Assembly (NCBI RefSeq): GCF_000190535.1
Contig: NC_015160.1
Coordinates: forward strand, 3,782,001-3,846,000
Direction of reading: 5' to 3'
From: Odoribacter splanchnicus DSM 20712
Lineage (GTDB): Bacteria > Bacteroidota > Bacteroidia > Bacteroidales > Marinifilaceae
DNA length: 64,000 bases
Shown piece after piece: positions 1 to 9,933 of this stretch. Position 1 is the stretch's first letter, and the number at the start of each line of letters is the position of its first letter. The translations under genes were made by a program, and so were the position numbers. The notes under the pieces are model-generated. The model was not told where the DNA came from. It saw nothing but the letters and a program-made list of their open reading frames with translations, and ran no database searches.

Positions 1-654
1 GAAGTGGCAGAATATCATACAATAGAAGTTCCTGCCGGAGGAGAATATCATCTGGTTTTGGCTGATGGTACAAAGATATGGTTGAATGCAGAAAGTTCTC
101 TGGTATTTCCGGTTGAATTTTCCGGGAATAAGCGACAGGTTATTTTGAAAGGAGAAGCTTATTTTGAGGTGGTCCGGAATGAACATTTACCTTTTGTTGT
201 GAGTACAGTCTCCGGGGTACAAATTTGTGTATTGGGAACACAGTTTAATGTGGAAGCTTACGATGACCGGGAAAGTGTAAAGACTACTCTGGTGGAGGGA
301 AGTGTAGATGTACAGGCAGGGGGCGAAAAGGTACGTTTGATTCCCCATGAACAATTGCAATATCATAAAAATACTGCTGAAATGGAAGTCAGGGAGGTAA
401 ATGTACGGGAGATTATCGCCTGGAAAAACGGTTGGTTCGTCTTTGATAATACTACATTGGGGGAAATTGTAAAAACTTTGCAACGTTGGTATAACATAGA
501 AGTAGAATTTATACGTCCTGAATTAGAACATTTGCGTTTCACCGGTGATTTAAGCAGGTATGACTCTTTTGATGCTGTTATCCGAATGTTTGAAGATACT
601 AAAAAACTGAATATGAGTGTGATATCGAACAGGCTAATTGTCGATAGAAAATAA
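1..654 (+). CDS. FecR-family anti-sigma factor, 3' part (cut by window start)
   Basis: This is the C-terminal part of an inner-membrane FecR protein that senses the state of an outer-membrane receptor and controls a partner ECF sigma factor. The reading frame is open at base 1, so the cytoplasmic N-terminus, membrane segment and sigma gene lie outside. Visible are the periplasmic FecR domain (the LADGTKIWLNAESSL and GEAYFEV blocks) and the C-terminal DUF4974-type secretin/TonB-like domain (WKNGWFVFDNTTLGEIVKTLQRWY). The TonB-dependent receptor at 1039 follows on the same strand and is the likely regulated target. The GTG at base 4 is internal, not the true start. Confidence 0.93.
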   Translation, partial: EVAEYHTIEVPAGGEYHLVLADGTKIWLNAESSLVFPVEFSGNKRQVILKGEAYFEVVRNEHLPFVVSTVSGVQICVLGTQFNVEAYDDRESVKTTLVEGSVDVQAGGEKVRLIPHEQLQYHKNTAEMEVREVNVREIIAWKNGWFVFDNTTLGEIVKTLQRWYNIEVEFIRPELEHLRFTGDLSRYDSFDAVIRMFEDTKKLNMSVISNRLIVDRK

Positions 655-1038
655 CGCAGATTAATTTTAAATAAAAATACCTAAAGATGAGGATTGTGCT
701 ACCTTTTTCTTTTATCTATTTTTATACCGTTAAAAACGGACGTTTTTTTGGGAAAAATTTAAATTTATAAACCTACTATTTTACTTTTCTGTAAAAATTA
801 ATCCACAGTTTGGAATTTTTTCTCGTATCGTGATATTGTATTTATAATCAACTAATTACATTCTTGTAAAACACTGTAAAATTCTTGCCATTACAGAAAA
901 CTGTGCTTGACATTCTTTGGTTTTTTACTCTTCATTTTTCACTTTTTACGCTTAAAAAGTGACTTAAAAAACGTCCCAATAAAAGGGTGGCTAACTATAT
1001 GTAATTCAGTGCTTAATATTAATCAAAAACAGAAAAGT
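655..1038 (+). other. AT-rich leader between fecR and the TonB receptor
   Basis: This 384-bp stretch contains no convincing gene. It holds a short hairpin plus T-run at 727-749 and a perfect 9-bp inverted repeat, TCACTTTTT at 939-947 with AAAAAGTGA at 954-962, about 77 bases before the receptor ATG. No TAnnTTTG box was found. An ECF-dependent promoter for the receptor is expected here by analogy with sigma/FecR systems but was not identified. The inverted repeat could be a 5'-UTR hairpin or a binding site. Confidence 0.4.
727..749 (+). terminator. Weak intrinsic terminator after fecR
   Basis: CCGTT (727-731) can pair with AACGG (735-739), followed after ACG by seven T (743-749). The stem is only 5 bp, so termination is tentative. 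It would uncouple fecR from the downstream receptor operon. Confidence 0.35.
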
Positions 1039-4000
1039 ATGAGAAAAACATCCTGTTTTAAACGTAGGTTTATGACTAAGGCTTTGATTCTATCGATAGT
1101 TTTAGTGATAGTATGGGGAAGTTCTTCTATCGTAGGGGCTTCTCCCAGAGTTGATAAGCAACTCGGTCAATTGATAACTTTGACCATGAAGGAAACTTCT
1201 GTAATAAATATTATTCAGGAAATTCGTAAATCAACAGATTATCGTTTTTTATTTCAGGTGGACGATTTAAAAAATATGAATAAAGAAGAATTTGTTGTTT
1301 CTCATGCGACCATAAAGGAGGTCATGGATAAGTTAGTTGATGGTACAAATCTGACATATACTTTTCGTTCTGATGCTGTAGTAGTTTTAGCTTTGAAACA
1401 ACAAGCGGCTCAAATCAAATCAACTCAGAAATTTAGCTTGAAAGGGCGGGTGTTTGAAAAAACGGATTCTGGTAAAGGAATTCCTTTTGCTTCGGTTTTT
1501 CTGCCTCAGTTAGGCATAGGCACTGTAACAAAAGCAGACGGGACATTTGAGATAAAAAATCTGGATCCTGATGTTTATAAGGTGGAAATTAGTTCTTTAG
1601 GTTTTGAGACGTTACAGACAACTATTAATTTGAATAGTAAAACTCCTGCAAATTTGAAATTTGGTTTAGTGGAAGCGAATTTCCGTTTGGATGAGGTGGT
1701 GATAACTGCCACTAATAGTAAAGCCGGAGCTTCGACTTCTTCTTCTATCTCACGTTTGGCAATGGATCATATGCAGGCTTCCAGTTTGTCTGATATTATG
1801 CAACTATTACCGGGAGCAACGGTAAGTAAACCGGATTTAACTTCCGTATCGACTTTAAGCCTAAGGGGAGGGGCTTCTTTAGGAACAGCGGTGATCATGG
1901 ACGGAGCTCCTATTTCAAACAATTCTAATATGCAGATGATGACAACCTCTATTGGTGGAGCTGTCCCGGCAACGAGAGGAACCTCTCCCCAAACCGGAAT
2001 TGATTTAAGAACGATTACAACTGATAACATCGAGTCCGTGGAAGTGATTACGGGAGTTCCAAGTGTTGAATATGGCGATTTGACAGGTGGGGCTGTGATT
2101 GTAAATACAAAAGCCGGACGTCAGCCTTTGCAAATTAAATTCAATACAAATCCCAATGTTTATATGTTTTCCGGTACAAAGGGGTTTGGGTTAGGAGAAA
2201 AAGGAGGAAATGTGAATGTCGGGTTAGATTATGCATATAGCAACGCAGATCCTACAGAGGGATATGATTATTATCAACGAATTACTGCACGTATGATGTA
2301 TTCGAATGGTTTTTTTCAAGATCGTTTACGTTCAAATACTTCATTGAATGTTATCTATGCTAAAGATAAAGGGGAACCTAACCCGGATGATGAACAGGAC
2401 ATGCGGACTACCAGACAACGGGATTTAGGGCTGGTTTTCAATACAAATGGGACATTAGATATAAATGCCGGTTGGCTTAAAAATATTCGTTATGCAGCTT
2501 CTGTAAATTATACGAACAGGCATTCTTATTTTCAGGATGAGGCGACTAATGCGGATTGGGGATATTCCCAGTCAATGACAGATGGAGCTGTGTTGTCCAA
2601 TGTTCCCGGACGTCCAGTCTATTTGGAAGATGGTACAGAGGTTACCCGGGTTCCGGTGGGAGAAGAAAGTTTAAAGGCGTGGATGTTACCTGGTTCTTAT
2701 ATTTATATGTATGATGTTTATGGAAAAGAGCTGAATACATTTGCCAAACTGACTACAAATTTTGCCGGCAAGACCGGACCTATTCATCATCGGTTGATTT
2801 TAGGGGCTGATTTTAGAAATTCAGGTAATCTGGGTAAAGGAAAGGTATTTGATCCGGAAAATCCTCCTTACCGGAATTTATCTTATGACTTTGCATCTCA
2901 ACGTAACAGAGCGTTTAAGGATATTCCTTTTATGAACCATCTCGGAGTGTATGCAGAGGAGAATATACAGTGGCTTATGGGGAAACATGAATTAAATATT
3001 TCTGCTGGAATACGTTGGGATAAAGTCTGCGGTTTCGGTGACGGATTTTCTCCGCGTATCAATGCTTCTGTGGATATTATACCCAGGCATCTGACTCTCC
3101 GGGGAGCCTATGGTATTACTTTAAAAGCTCCGACTTTGTTATATATGTATCCGGATAAGGCTTATTTTGATTTAGTGAATTTTAATAATGCTTCAACCAG
3201 TGCTCCTGACGGACAAAAATTTCAGGTCATTACCACGCGTGTCTTTGATGCAGAAAATAAGAATTTAGAAATGGCAAAGAACAAAAAATGTGAGTTGGGG
3301 TTGGATCTGAAATTTAATAAAATGCGTTTTTTTGTTACTGCCTATCAGGAAAAATGTGATAACGGTTATACCATTGCCAAATCGTTGAATACCTTTAAAA
3401 GTGTACCTTTTGTACAATATTCTGAAATTACTCCGCGTCCTTCTGATGAAAGCCAGATAGCTAATTTGAAAGAGATAGCCACCAATCCTTATTTATTGAG
3501 TTATACCACTCCGATGAATGCGCTTAAATATCTGGTGCGGGGGATTGATTTCGATTTCGATTTTGGACGTGTGGATGCCATTCGTACGGCTTTTAATTTG
3601 AACGGTTCGTATATGTGGAGGAAATCCGGTTCTAATAATTATATGTTCTGGAATAAAATTACAGGAACAGATTATTCTAAATATCCCCATATGGGAGTTT
3701 TTTCTCCGGATTATGAAACTGATTATAGCGAACGTTTGGCTACAAATTTGAGGGTCATCCATAATATTCCTCAAATAGGATTGGTGGTAACATTGACTGC
3801 TAATGTGATTTGGAAAGATCGCTCATGGAAATCTTATGGTAATGACTCAATTCCTATAAAATATATTTCCCGTTTAGATGGAAAATTATATGACTTTAAT
3901 CCGGATGATATTGATAATGAGGAATTTATTGGAATAGACCGGAGGTCAACTGTTAATCCGACCCGGTTGATCCGGGAAGGAGTTATGCCTCCGCTTTTAA

Positions 4001-4182
4001 CCATGAATTTGAATATAACTAAAGAAATACGTGACTTTTTGAAGGTTTCTTTCTTTGCAAATAATATGTTCAGGAGTACTCCTTTATGGGAAAGCAAGAA
4101 AAATCCGGGATCCTATACCCGAAGGAATACTACAGAGAACGTGTTCTTTTTTGGTCTGGAATTGACGGCTATTATTCGTTAA
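1039..4182 (+). CDS. TonB-dependent outer-membrane receptor with STN domain
   Basis: A 1047-residue outer-membrane active transporter powered by TonB. After a signal peptide (a basic stretch, then ALILSIVLVIVWGSSSIVGA) come an STN/secretin-like domain (LGQLITLTMKETSV onward) used for signalling to FecR, a carboxypeptidase-regulatory-like beta domain (FSLKGRVFEK to TTINL), the plug (LDEVVITATNS onward) and a long beta-barrel ending in an aromatic/Ile-Arg strand. The frame is open upstream to a TTG at 907, but the ATG at 1039 gives the proper signal peptide and is chosen. No SusD partner follows. DUF4876 and DUF6850 genes do, a set-up distinct from a SusCD glycan locus. The substrate is unknown. 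Confidence 0.93.
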   Translation: MRKTSCFKRRFMTKALILSIVLVIVWGSSSIVGASPRVDKQLGQLITLTMKETSVINIIQEIRKSTDYRFLFQVDDLKNMNKEEFVVSHATIKEVMDKLVDGTNLTYTFRSDAVVVLALKQQAAQIKSTQKFSLKGRVFEKTDSGKGIPFASVFLPQLGIGTVTKADGTFEIKNLDPDVYKVEISSLGFETLQTTINLNSKTPANLKFGLVEANFRLDEVVITATNSKAGASTSSSISRLAMDHMQASSLSDIMQLLPGATVSKPDLTSVSTLSLRGGASLGTAVIMDGAPISNNSNMQMMTTSIGGAVPATRGTSPQTGIDLRTITTDNIESVEVITGVPSVEYGDLTGGAVIVNTKAGRQPLQIKFNTNPNVYMFSGTKGFGLGEKGGNVNVGLDYAYSNADPTEGYDYYQRITARMMYSNGFFQDRLRSNTSLNVIYAKDKGEPNPDDEQDMRTTRQRDLGLVFNTNGTLDINAGWLKNIRYAASVNYTNRHSYFQDEATNADWGYSQSMTDGAVLSNVPGRPVYLEDGTEVTRVPVGEESLKAWMLPGSYIYMYDVYGKELNTFAKLTTNFAGKTGPIHHRLILGADFRNSGNLGKGKVFDPENPPYRNLSYDFASQRNRAFKDIPFMNHLGVYAEENIQWLMGKHELNISAGIRWDKVCGFGDGFSPRINASVDIIPRHLTLRGAYGITLKAPTLLYMYPDKAYFDLVNFNNASTSAPDGQKFQVITTRVFDAENKNLEMAKNKKCELGLDLKFNKMRFFVTAYQEKCDNGYTIAKSLNTFKSVPFVQYSEITPRPSDESQIANLKEIATNPYLLSYTTPMNALKYLVRGIDFDFDFGRVDAIRTAFNLNGSYMWRKSGSNNYMFWNKITGTDYSKYPHMGVFSPDYETDYSERLATNLRVIHNIPQIGLVVTLTANVIWKDRSWKSYGNDSIPIKYISRLDGKLYDFNPDDIDNEEFIGIDRRSTVNPTRLIREGVMPPLLTMNLNITKEIRDFLKVSFFANNMFRSTPLWESKKNPGSYTRRNTTENVFFFGLELTAIIR

Positions 4183-4200
4183 CATTAAAGAGCTCATCAT

Positions 4201-5460
4201 ATGAAAAATAATATTATAATAAAAAAGATAAATATTGTATTATCTGTACTATTTCTGTATTCCTGTATTGATCAAATGCAGGATGCGGGAGATGCTAAAA
4301 AGGTGACTCCGGTACGGGGGACAGTTACCATTCAGGTAAATACCGGATTTGTTACAAAAGCTGGCGATCCTGGTTTTCCTACAGAGGGATTGAGGGCGGT
4401 GTTCAATAATTTTAGCGAGAATTTTACAAAGGAAGGAATTGTGGATGAAAGAGGAATTGTATCTATCGACAGTTTAATTCCTGGTATTTATTCTGTGAAT
4501 GTTTCAGGGAAAGTAGATTATAATGGACAGGATTATTATTTGAATGGGGCTGTCAGTAATGTATCTATTTTTGAAGACATAACAGAAGAGGATGCTATAG
4601 AGAATAATAAAAAAGTTCCTTCAATAAATATACGTCCGGCTAAAGTTGGACCTTTGTGTTTCAGGGAAATCTATTATTGCGGAGTTACTCCTTATTATTT
4701 CAGGGATCAAACTTATGAGATTTACAATAACGGGGATGAGGTATTTTATCTGGACAGTCTTTGTTTTGCACAATTAGAACCTAATGTAGCGACTGCAACA
4801 TTGCCTGTATGGCCGGATGAAGACGGAGTTGACAATTATGTATACGGTATTGTTGTGTGGCAGATCTCTGGTTCGGGTAAAGATTATCCTTTACAACCGG
4901 GGGAGTCGTTTCTGATTGTTCAGGAAGCCCGTGATCATCGGGTTAACAACGCCAGTTCATTCGATAATTCTATGGCAGAGTGGGAAGCCTGGTCTGGGAA
5001 TGCAGGCCGGGATAATCCTGAGGTTCCGAATATTGCATATGTTTTTTGGGATAAACCCAATACCATGCAATGGTTGACTTCGGTATTCGGAGCTGCATTC
5101 TGTATTTATAAAATGGATACTCCGTTTGATCCGAATAATTGGCAAACTCAGGTGAATAAAAAACAGCGGTTTATGAAAATTGCTGCCGGAGATGTGATGG
5201 ATGGTGTAGAATTGCTACCTAATATGTTCTCTTTTGATATGAAACGTATCCCTGGTTTTGTGGATGCTGGCGGAACTTCTGTGGGGGCAACTTACTGTGG
5301 CAAGAGTGTTTGCCGTAAGGTTACCGGATATCGGGAAGATGGCACTCCGCTTTATCAGGATACCAATAATTCAACAGATGACTTTGAAGTGATGGATCAA
5401 CCTATGATCCGGAGGAATGGAGAGAAAGTTCCGGCCTGGAGTCCGGCATTAAACAATTAG
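4201..5460 (+). CDS. DUF4876-family lipoprotein
   Basis: A 419-residue lipoprotein with the lipobox SVLFLYSC (Cys22). The N-terminal part after the Cys looks like an Ig/carboxypeptidase-like beta domain (VRGTVTIQVNTGF, then GIVSIDSLIPGIYSVNVSG). The rest, with REIYYCGVTPYYFRDQTYEIYNNGDEVFYLDSL, matches what I know as DUF4876, a family found beside TonB receptors in Bacteroidales. It lies 18 bp after the receptor and 17 bp before the next gene, so it is probably co-transcribed. By analogy with SusD-like lids it may be a surface substrate-capture protein, but this is inference; the fold is not SusD-like. Confidence 0.8.
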   Translation: MKNNIIIKKINIVLSVLFLYSCIDQMQDAGDAKKVTPVRGTVTIQVNTGFVTKAGDPGFPTEGLRAVFNNFSENFTKEGIVDERGIVSIDSLIPGIYSVNVSGKVDYNGQDYYLNGAVSNVSIFEDITEEDAIENNKKVPSINIRPAKVGPLCFREIYYCGVTPYYFRDQTYEIYNNGDEVFYLDSLCFAQLEPNVATATLPVWPDEDGVDNYVYGIVVWQISGSGKDYPLQPGESFLIVQEARDHRVNNASSFDNSMAEWEAWSGNAGRDNPEVPNIAYVFWDKPNTMQWLTSVFGAAFCIYKMDTPFDPNNWQTQVNKKQRFMKIAAGDVMDGVELLPNMFSFDMKRIPGFVDAGGTSVGATYCGKSVCRKVTGYREDGTPLYQDTNNSTDDFEVMDQPMIRRNGEKVPAWSPALNN

Positions 5461-5477
5461 TTTAATATTAAAGGATT

Positions 5478-7088
5478 ATGATTATGAAAAAATATATTAA
5501 AATGAAGCCGGTTGGGGGAATATTAATTACCCTGTTAACAGCCCTTCCTCTGTATGCTCAGGACAATAATGAGATCGTAGGGCAAAATACGCCTGCTGCC
5601 TTGGAACGTATGAAAATGCAGAATTTGTGGCTTGAACATACGTCTAATGCTGCCGGTGCAATATTGGATAATACTGTACGCTACAGTACAGTTAGTTTGG
5701 GATATGATATCGGGAACGGTACGTTCAGGCGCCCGCAGGAAGGAAAAAGGGTGAATAGTTTGGATTTTAAGACCGAAGGAGGAGGTATATATGAAGGGTT
5801 ACACGGAATGTATGTATGGGGTAGTTTTAGTTATTCCCGTTATAAAGTACATAAAGCTGAATACAATGCTTCTTTAATTGACCCTTTGAGGGGAATGCCG
5901 TTTATCATTGCGGATACTAATCGTAGTAATTGGGTCAATCAGGATTATAATTTAGAGATGCAAATGACAACCCCTTTGCTTTGGAACAGGGTTATTATCG
6001 GAATCACAGGACGTTATCAAAATGCAGTGGGCGCAAAGCAGTTAGATCCCCGTCCTCTTGTACGTTTATCACAATTTACAGTTATCCCTTCGGTGATTGT
6101 GAAATTTGATAAACATGCTTTGGGATTAAATTTTGATTACTATAGCCGGAGGGAAGACGGTAGTGCCGGTAACTCCAATAACCGCAGAGATCAGCAAGTT
6201 TGGGAACTTCGGGGATTAGGGTTTCATTCGGAAGGAGTTATTGGTGGCGTTGGTGGCGTTGGAGGATTGAGAAATTGCAATGCCAATAATCTGGGGGGAG
6301 GTATTCAATATAGTTATTTCTCCGGGCAAGTGAGATTCCTCCTGGCTGGAAATTATGATTATAAAGTAGAGGATGTAACTAATAACTATACCCGTCCGAA
6401 AATGGTTGGGACTGTTAAAGACCAGATTATTACCGGAAAGTTGGCTCTGGAAATAAAAAATAAGAAAGAAAACAGCTTTTTTACTGACTTTGGCTATACT
6501 GACCGTAGTATTGATGGAATTGAATATGTGCAGGTATACGATAATACTTATGAGGTACAGGAATGGATAACGAAATTTAAAAGCATCCGCTCGAATTTTT
6601 CAACCAAAGATTGGAGATTGAATTTTGATTATCTGGTTAGTCGTGAAAATGAATATAAATGGAAATTAGGTATGACAGCTTTATATCATCAACTTGCTGA
6701 TATATACTACTTGCCTGGAAGTAAGCAGGATATTGATAATTTCTATGTAAATATCCATGCTAAAAGAAATTTTGATTTAGGTAAAAAGAATAAACTTTTG
6801 GTGGGTTTAGATCTCGGATTAAATGAAAATTTGGATTCAGAGATTTCATATACCGGGCCGGATCAGGATTCCAGAATTATTCAGGATTTTCTGTATAGAG
6901 ACTATGCTTATTTAAGTTCTGAATATTGGGAAGGAGGATTGTCTTTCATTTATTCTAATGGTAGTCTTATGAAAGAAAAAGCGAATCTTTTCGTTTCTGC
7001 CGTATTGAATTATAAAGATGTTATTAAGGATAGTCCTTGGTTTGGGCAGAGAGTTGTCTGTTCGTTTAGTGTCGGATTGAATTTTTAA
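5478..7088 (+). CDS. DUF6850-family outer-membrane beta-barrel protein
   Basis: A 536-residue protein with a signal peptide ending near LPLYAQD. The mature chain is rich in alternating aromatic strands (for example NFDYYSRREDG and LSSEYWEGGLSFIYSNG) and ends in a typical barrel strand, VVCSFSVGLNF. I recognise it as the DUF6850 family, usually found with DUF4876 and a TonB receptor as here. A GGTGGCGTT tandem repeat near 6243-6266 encodes a short VGGVGG run. Either ATG (5478 or 5484) works as a start. It may be a second pore or an adhesive barrel in the same outer-membrane complex. No enzymatic motif is visible. Confidence 0.75.
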   Translation: MIMKKYIKMKPVGGILITLLTALPLYAQDNNEIVGQNTPAALERMKMQNLWLEHTSNAAGAILDNTVRYSTVSLGYDIGNGTFRRPQEGKRVNSLDFKTEGGGIYEGLHGMYVWGSFSYSRYKVHKAEYNASLIDPLRGMPFIIADTNRSNWVNQDYNLEMQMTTPLLWNRVIIGITGRYQNAVGAKQLDPRPLVRLSQFTVIPSVIVKFDKHALGLNFDYYSRREDGSAGNSNNRRDQQVWELRGLGFHSEGVIGGVGGVGGLRNCNANNLGGGIQYSYFSGQVRFLLAGNYDYKVEDVTNNYTRPKMVGTVKDQIITGKLALEIKNKKENSFFTDFGYTDRSIDGIEYVQVYDNTYEVQEWITKFKSIRSNFSTKDWRLNFDYLVSRENEYKWKLGMTALYHQLADIYYLPGSKQDIDNFYVNIHAKRNFDLGKKNKLLVGLDLGLNENLDSEISYTGPDQDSRIIQDFLYRDYAYLSSEYWEGGLSFIYSNGSLMKEKANLFVSAVLNYKDVIKDSPWFGQRVVCSFSVGLNF

Positions 7089-7097
7089 TATCAGCAT

Positions 7098-9920
7098 ATG
7101 GGAATCAGGGCGTTTTTATGGATCGTATGTATTTATTTTCTGGCAATAGCCTGTAAGGAAGAGAAAGAATTTTCTCTTCCTTATGAGAAATATGTGTTGG
7201 AAAATGGGTTGGAGGTGGTATTACATGAGGATAAGTCGGATCCGATCGTATCGGTGGCTATTCAGTATCATGTGGGATCGGCAAAAGAAAAGCCAGGAAA
7301 GACGGGCTTTGCACATTTTTTTGAACATATGTTGTTTCAGCGTTCGGAACATCTCGGCAGAAATGCTTTTTTCAAAAAAATTCAGGAACTGGGCGGAACA
7401 TGCAATGGAAGTACTGCTATGGATGGAACCAATTATTATGAAACGGTTCCCCGGGATGCCCTTGAAAAAGTGTTGTGGATGGAGTCGGACCGGATGGGTT
7501 TTTTTATCAATACGGTCACTCAGGCCGGCTTGGAAAGGGAGATCGATGTCGTGTCGAATGAAAAACGACAGGGAGAGAATTGTCCGTTTGGACAGAGCTA
7601 TGCCTTGATGCTGAAATATTTTTATCCGGAGGGCCATCCCTATAGTTGGCCTGTGATCGGCTCAATTGCTGATTTAAGGAGTGCTACGGTAGAGGATGTA
7701 AAAGAGTTCTACCGGACCTACTATGGTCCGAATAATGCTACATTGGTAGTTGCCGGGGATTTTAACCGGGAGAAGACAAAGGAATTGATTGGGAAATATT
7801 TTGGCGAAATTCCGGCACAGGAAAAGGTGGAGAAAGTGAAACCTATACCTGTGAAACTGGAAAAAACCAGGAAATTGGTTTATGAAGATCAGTTTACAAA
7901 TGTGGCAGGTCTGGATATTGCTTTTCCGGGAGTGGAACAGTACCATCCCGATTTCTATCCTCTGCGGATGATGGCCTTGCTCTTATCTTATGGAAAGGGT
8001 TCTCCTTTTTATAAAGTGTTGGTGGAAGAAAGAAAACTGACCTCTTATACCAATGTAGCTACGTCTGCTTTTGAATTGGCGGGGCAGATATCTCTTTCGG
8101 CCAAAGCTTTTAGAGGAGGAAATTTGAATGATATTTATAAGGGAATGCAGGAAGCTTTCCGGCGTTTTGAAACAGAAGAGATTAAAGATAGCGATCTGGA
8201 GCGGCTGAAAATTATGCAGGAGACGATGATGTATAATGTGATGATGGCTTTGGAAAGTAAAACTCAGGCTTTGGCCCGGAATAATGTGTTCGGAGGAAGT
8301 CCGGACCGCAGTGTGGAAGAACTGAGCAAGTATAAAGCCGTTACTAAAAAAGATATTATGCGGGTATATCGTCAATATGTCAAGGGACGGCATTTTGTCG
8401 CTTTGAGTACTGTACCTGTGGGGGCTATGGATTTGGCTCTGTCAGGTTCTGAACCGGTAAATGTGGAGCAGGATGATTATGTAGGACAAAAATTGGCTTC
8501 CGACGGGAAAGCGATCACTGATGATGAATCTTTTGAGTTTACTCCGTCTGTAATCGATCGTTCTGCCGAACCACCTTTGATGGATAATAAACCGGAAATG
8601 AATATACCGGAAATCTGGATAGGACAGCTTCAGAATGGGATGAAGATTTTGGGAATGGAATATACAGAACTACCTGTTGTTCAGTTTACGATTATTCTGA
8701 ATTCTGGTATGCTTTGTGAAACTGCTGACAAATCAGGGGTCGCTATGCTGACTGCTGCTGTGATGAATAGCGGTACCCGGATGAAAACTGCAGAAGAACT
8801 GGAAGCTGCTTTCGGACAATTGGGAGCGAGGGCAACAATAGGTGCTTCGGCTGAACGGATGCAACTTACCGGGCATTGTCTGAAAAAGAATTTACCTCAG
8901 GTGGTACAATTGATAAAAGAGATGTTACTGGAGCCCCGTTGGGATGAGGAAGCAATGGAACTGGCGAAAACAAGAATGAGGGAAAGTATTCACCAAAGTG
9001 TTACCACTCCGAAAACTATTGCCCGGAATGTTTTCCGGAGAATGATTTACGGACCGGATAATGTGCTTTCACGTTCAGTATGGAGATCGGAGGAAAGTAT
9101 TCATTCCATTCAGCTGGAGGATTTGAAAGAGTTTTATACCAAACATATATCTCCTTCAACTGCAACTTTTTGTTTTGTCGGCGGATATTCCAAAGAAGAA
9201 GTGATGTCTTTATTGAGACCTTTGGAGAACGACTGGAGCGCAAAGGACGTGAAAGAAACGGGCCTGAACATGACTTATACAGCTCCGCCGGCAAAAATAT
9301 ATTTTGTGGATTATCCGGGAGCGAAACAGTCTTATATTTTGTTGGGTGCTCCGGCGATGCCGAGAATTTCCCGGGATTATTATCCTGCCGTGATTGTCAA
9401 TAAAATGCTGGGAGCTTCTTCCAATTCCCTCTTATTTGATGTCCTGCGACTGAAACGGGGATATACTTATGGGGCTTATTCTTCTTTTGATTGTGGAAAA
9501 TATCTGAACGAATTCAGGGCCACTTCCAGTGTACAGGCTGCTTATACTCCGGAAGCAATGTTATTGTTCAGGGAATGTATTGCAGATTATGGGAATCAAT
9601 TTACTGCTCAGACACTGGATAAAACACGGGATGCTATGTTCCGGGAAAATGCGGCAGCTTTTGAAATGCCGGATGCACGTCTGGATATTTTGGAAGCAAT
9701 AGCTGCTTATGAGTTACCTGCCGGATTTATGAAAACCCAGGAACAGATGCTTCGGGATATGACTCCGGAGCAAGCTCAGGAATGTATCCGGAAATGGCTG
9801 AATTACGACCGGATGTTTTATGTGGTGGTGGGAGATGCTGAGACACAATTGGATAGGGTAAAAAAAGCCGGTTTGGGAGAAGTGATAGTGGTAAATAAAG
9901 AGGGAGTGCCGGAAAAATAA
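7098..9920 (+). CDS. M16 family zinc metallopeptidase, double-domain lipoprotein
   Basis: A 940-residue pitrilysin-type protease. It begins with a lipoprotein signal (FLAIAC, Cys19), so it is membrane-anchored outside the cytoplasm. The first M16 unit carries the inverted zinc motif HFFEH (His73, Glu76, His77) with the third ligand expected around Glu155 in VVSNEKRQ. The second unit (from about residue 510) has the M16 fold but no HxxEH, as is normal for the inactive half that closes the peptide chamber. M16 enzymes degrade peptides that fit inside the chamber rather than intact proteins. It starts 9 bp after the DUF6850 gene and 13 bp before the first gingipain-like gene, so it probably finishes the digestion those enzymes begin. 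Confidence 0.92.
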   Translation: MGIRAFLWIVCIYFLAIACKEEKEFSLPYEKYVLENGLEVVLHEDKSDPIVSVAIQYHVGSAKEKPGKTGFAHFFEHMLFQRSEHLGRNAFFKKIQELGGTCNGSTAMDGTNYYETVPRDALEKVLWMESDRMGFFINTVTQAGLEREIDVVSNEKRQGENCPFGQSYALMLKYFYPEGHPYSWPVIGSIADLRSATVEDVKEFYRTYYGPNNATLVVAGDFNREKTKELIGKYFGEIPAQEKVEKVKPIPVKLEKTRKLVYEDQFTNVAGLDIAFPGVEQYHPDFYPLRMMALLLSYGKGSPFYKVLVEERKLTSYTNVATSAFELAGQISLSAKAFRGGNLNDIYKGMQEAFRRFETEEIKDSDLERLKIMQETMMYNVMMALESKTQALARNNVFGGSPDRSVEELSKYKAVTKKDIMRVYRQYVKGRHFVALSTVPVGAMDLALSGSEPVNVEQDDYVGQKLASDGKAITDDESFEFTPSVIDRSAEPPLMDNKPEMNIPEIWIGQLQNGMKILGMEYTELPVVQFTIILNSGMLCETADKSGVAMLTAAVMNSGTRMKTAEELEAAFGQLGARATIGASAERMQLTGHCLKKNLPQVVQLIKEMLLEPRWDEEAMELAKTRMRESIHQSVTTPKTIARNVFRRMIYGPDNVLSRSVWRSEESIHSIQLEDLKEFYTKHISPSTATFCFVGGYSKEEVMSLLRPLENDWSAKDVKETGLNMTYTAPPAKIYFVDYPGAKQSYILLGAPAMPRISRDYYPAVIVNKMLGASSNSLLFDVLRLKRGYTYGAYSSFDCGKYLNEFRATSSVQAAYTPEAMLLFRECIADYGNQFTAQTLDKTRDAMFRENAAAFEMPDARLDILEAIAAYELPAGFMKTQEQMLRDMTPEQAQECIRKWLNYDRMFYVVVGDAETQLDRVKKAGLGEVIVVNKEGVPEK

Positions 9921-9933
9921 ATATAGTGATTAA

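Noticed and set aside
907..1038. Extra 44 N-terminal residues of the TonB receptor (TTG at 907)
   Set aside because: The ATG at 1039 is followed by a normal signal peptide; the upstream stretch is AT-rich and includes a hairpin.
4201..7088. Xenosiderophore (Xus) or HmuY heme-uptake genes
   Set aside because: The families differ: no DUF4374, PepSY or HmuY domain was seen; DUF4876 and DUF6850 fit better.
7183..7608. 141-aa plus-strand open frame inside the M16 gene
   Set aside because: It is a +1-frame shadow of the M16 coding sequence; composition is unlike a protein and the M16 frame is clearly real.
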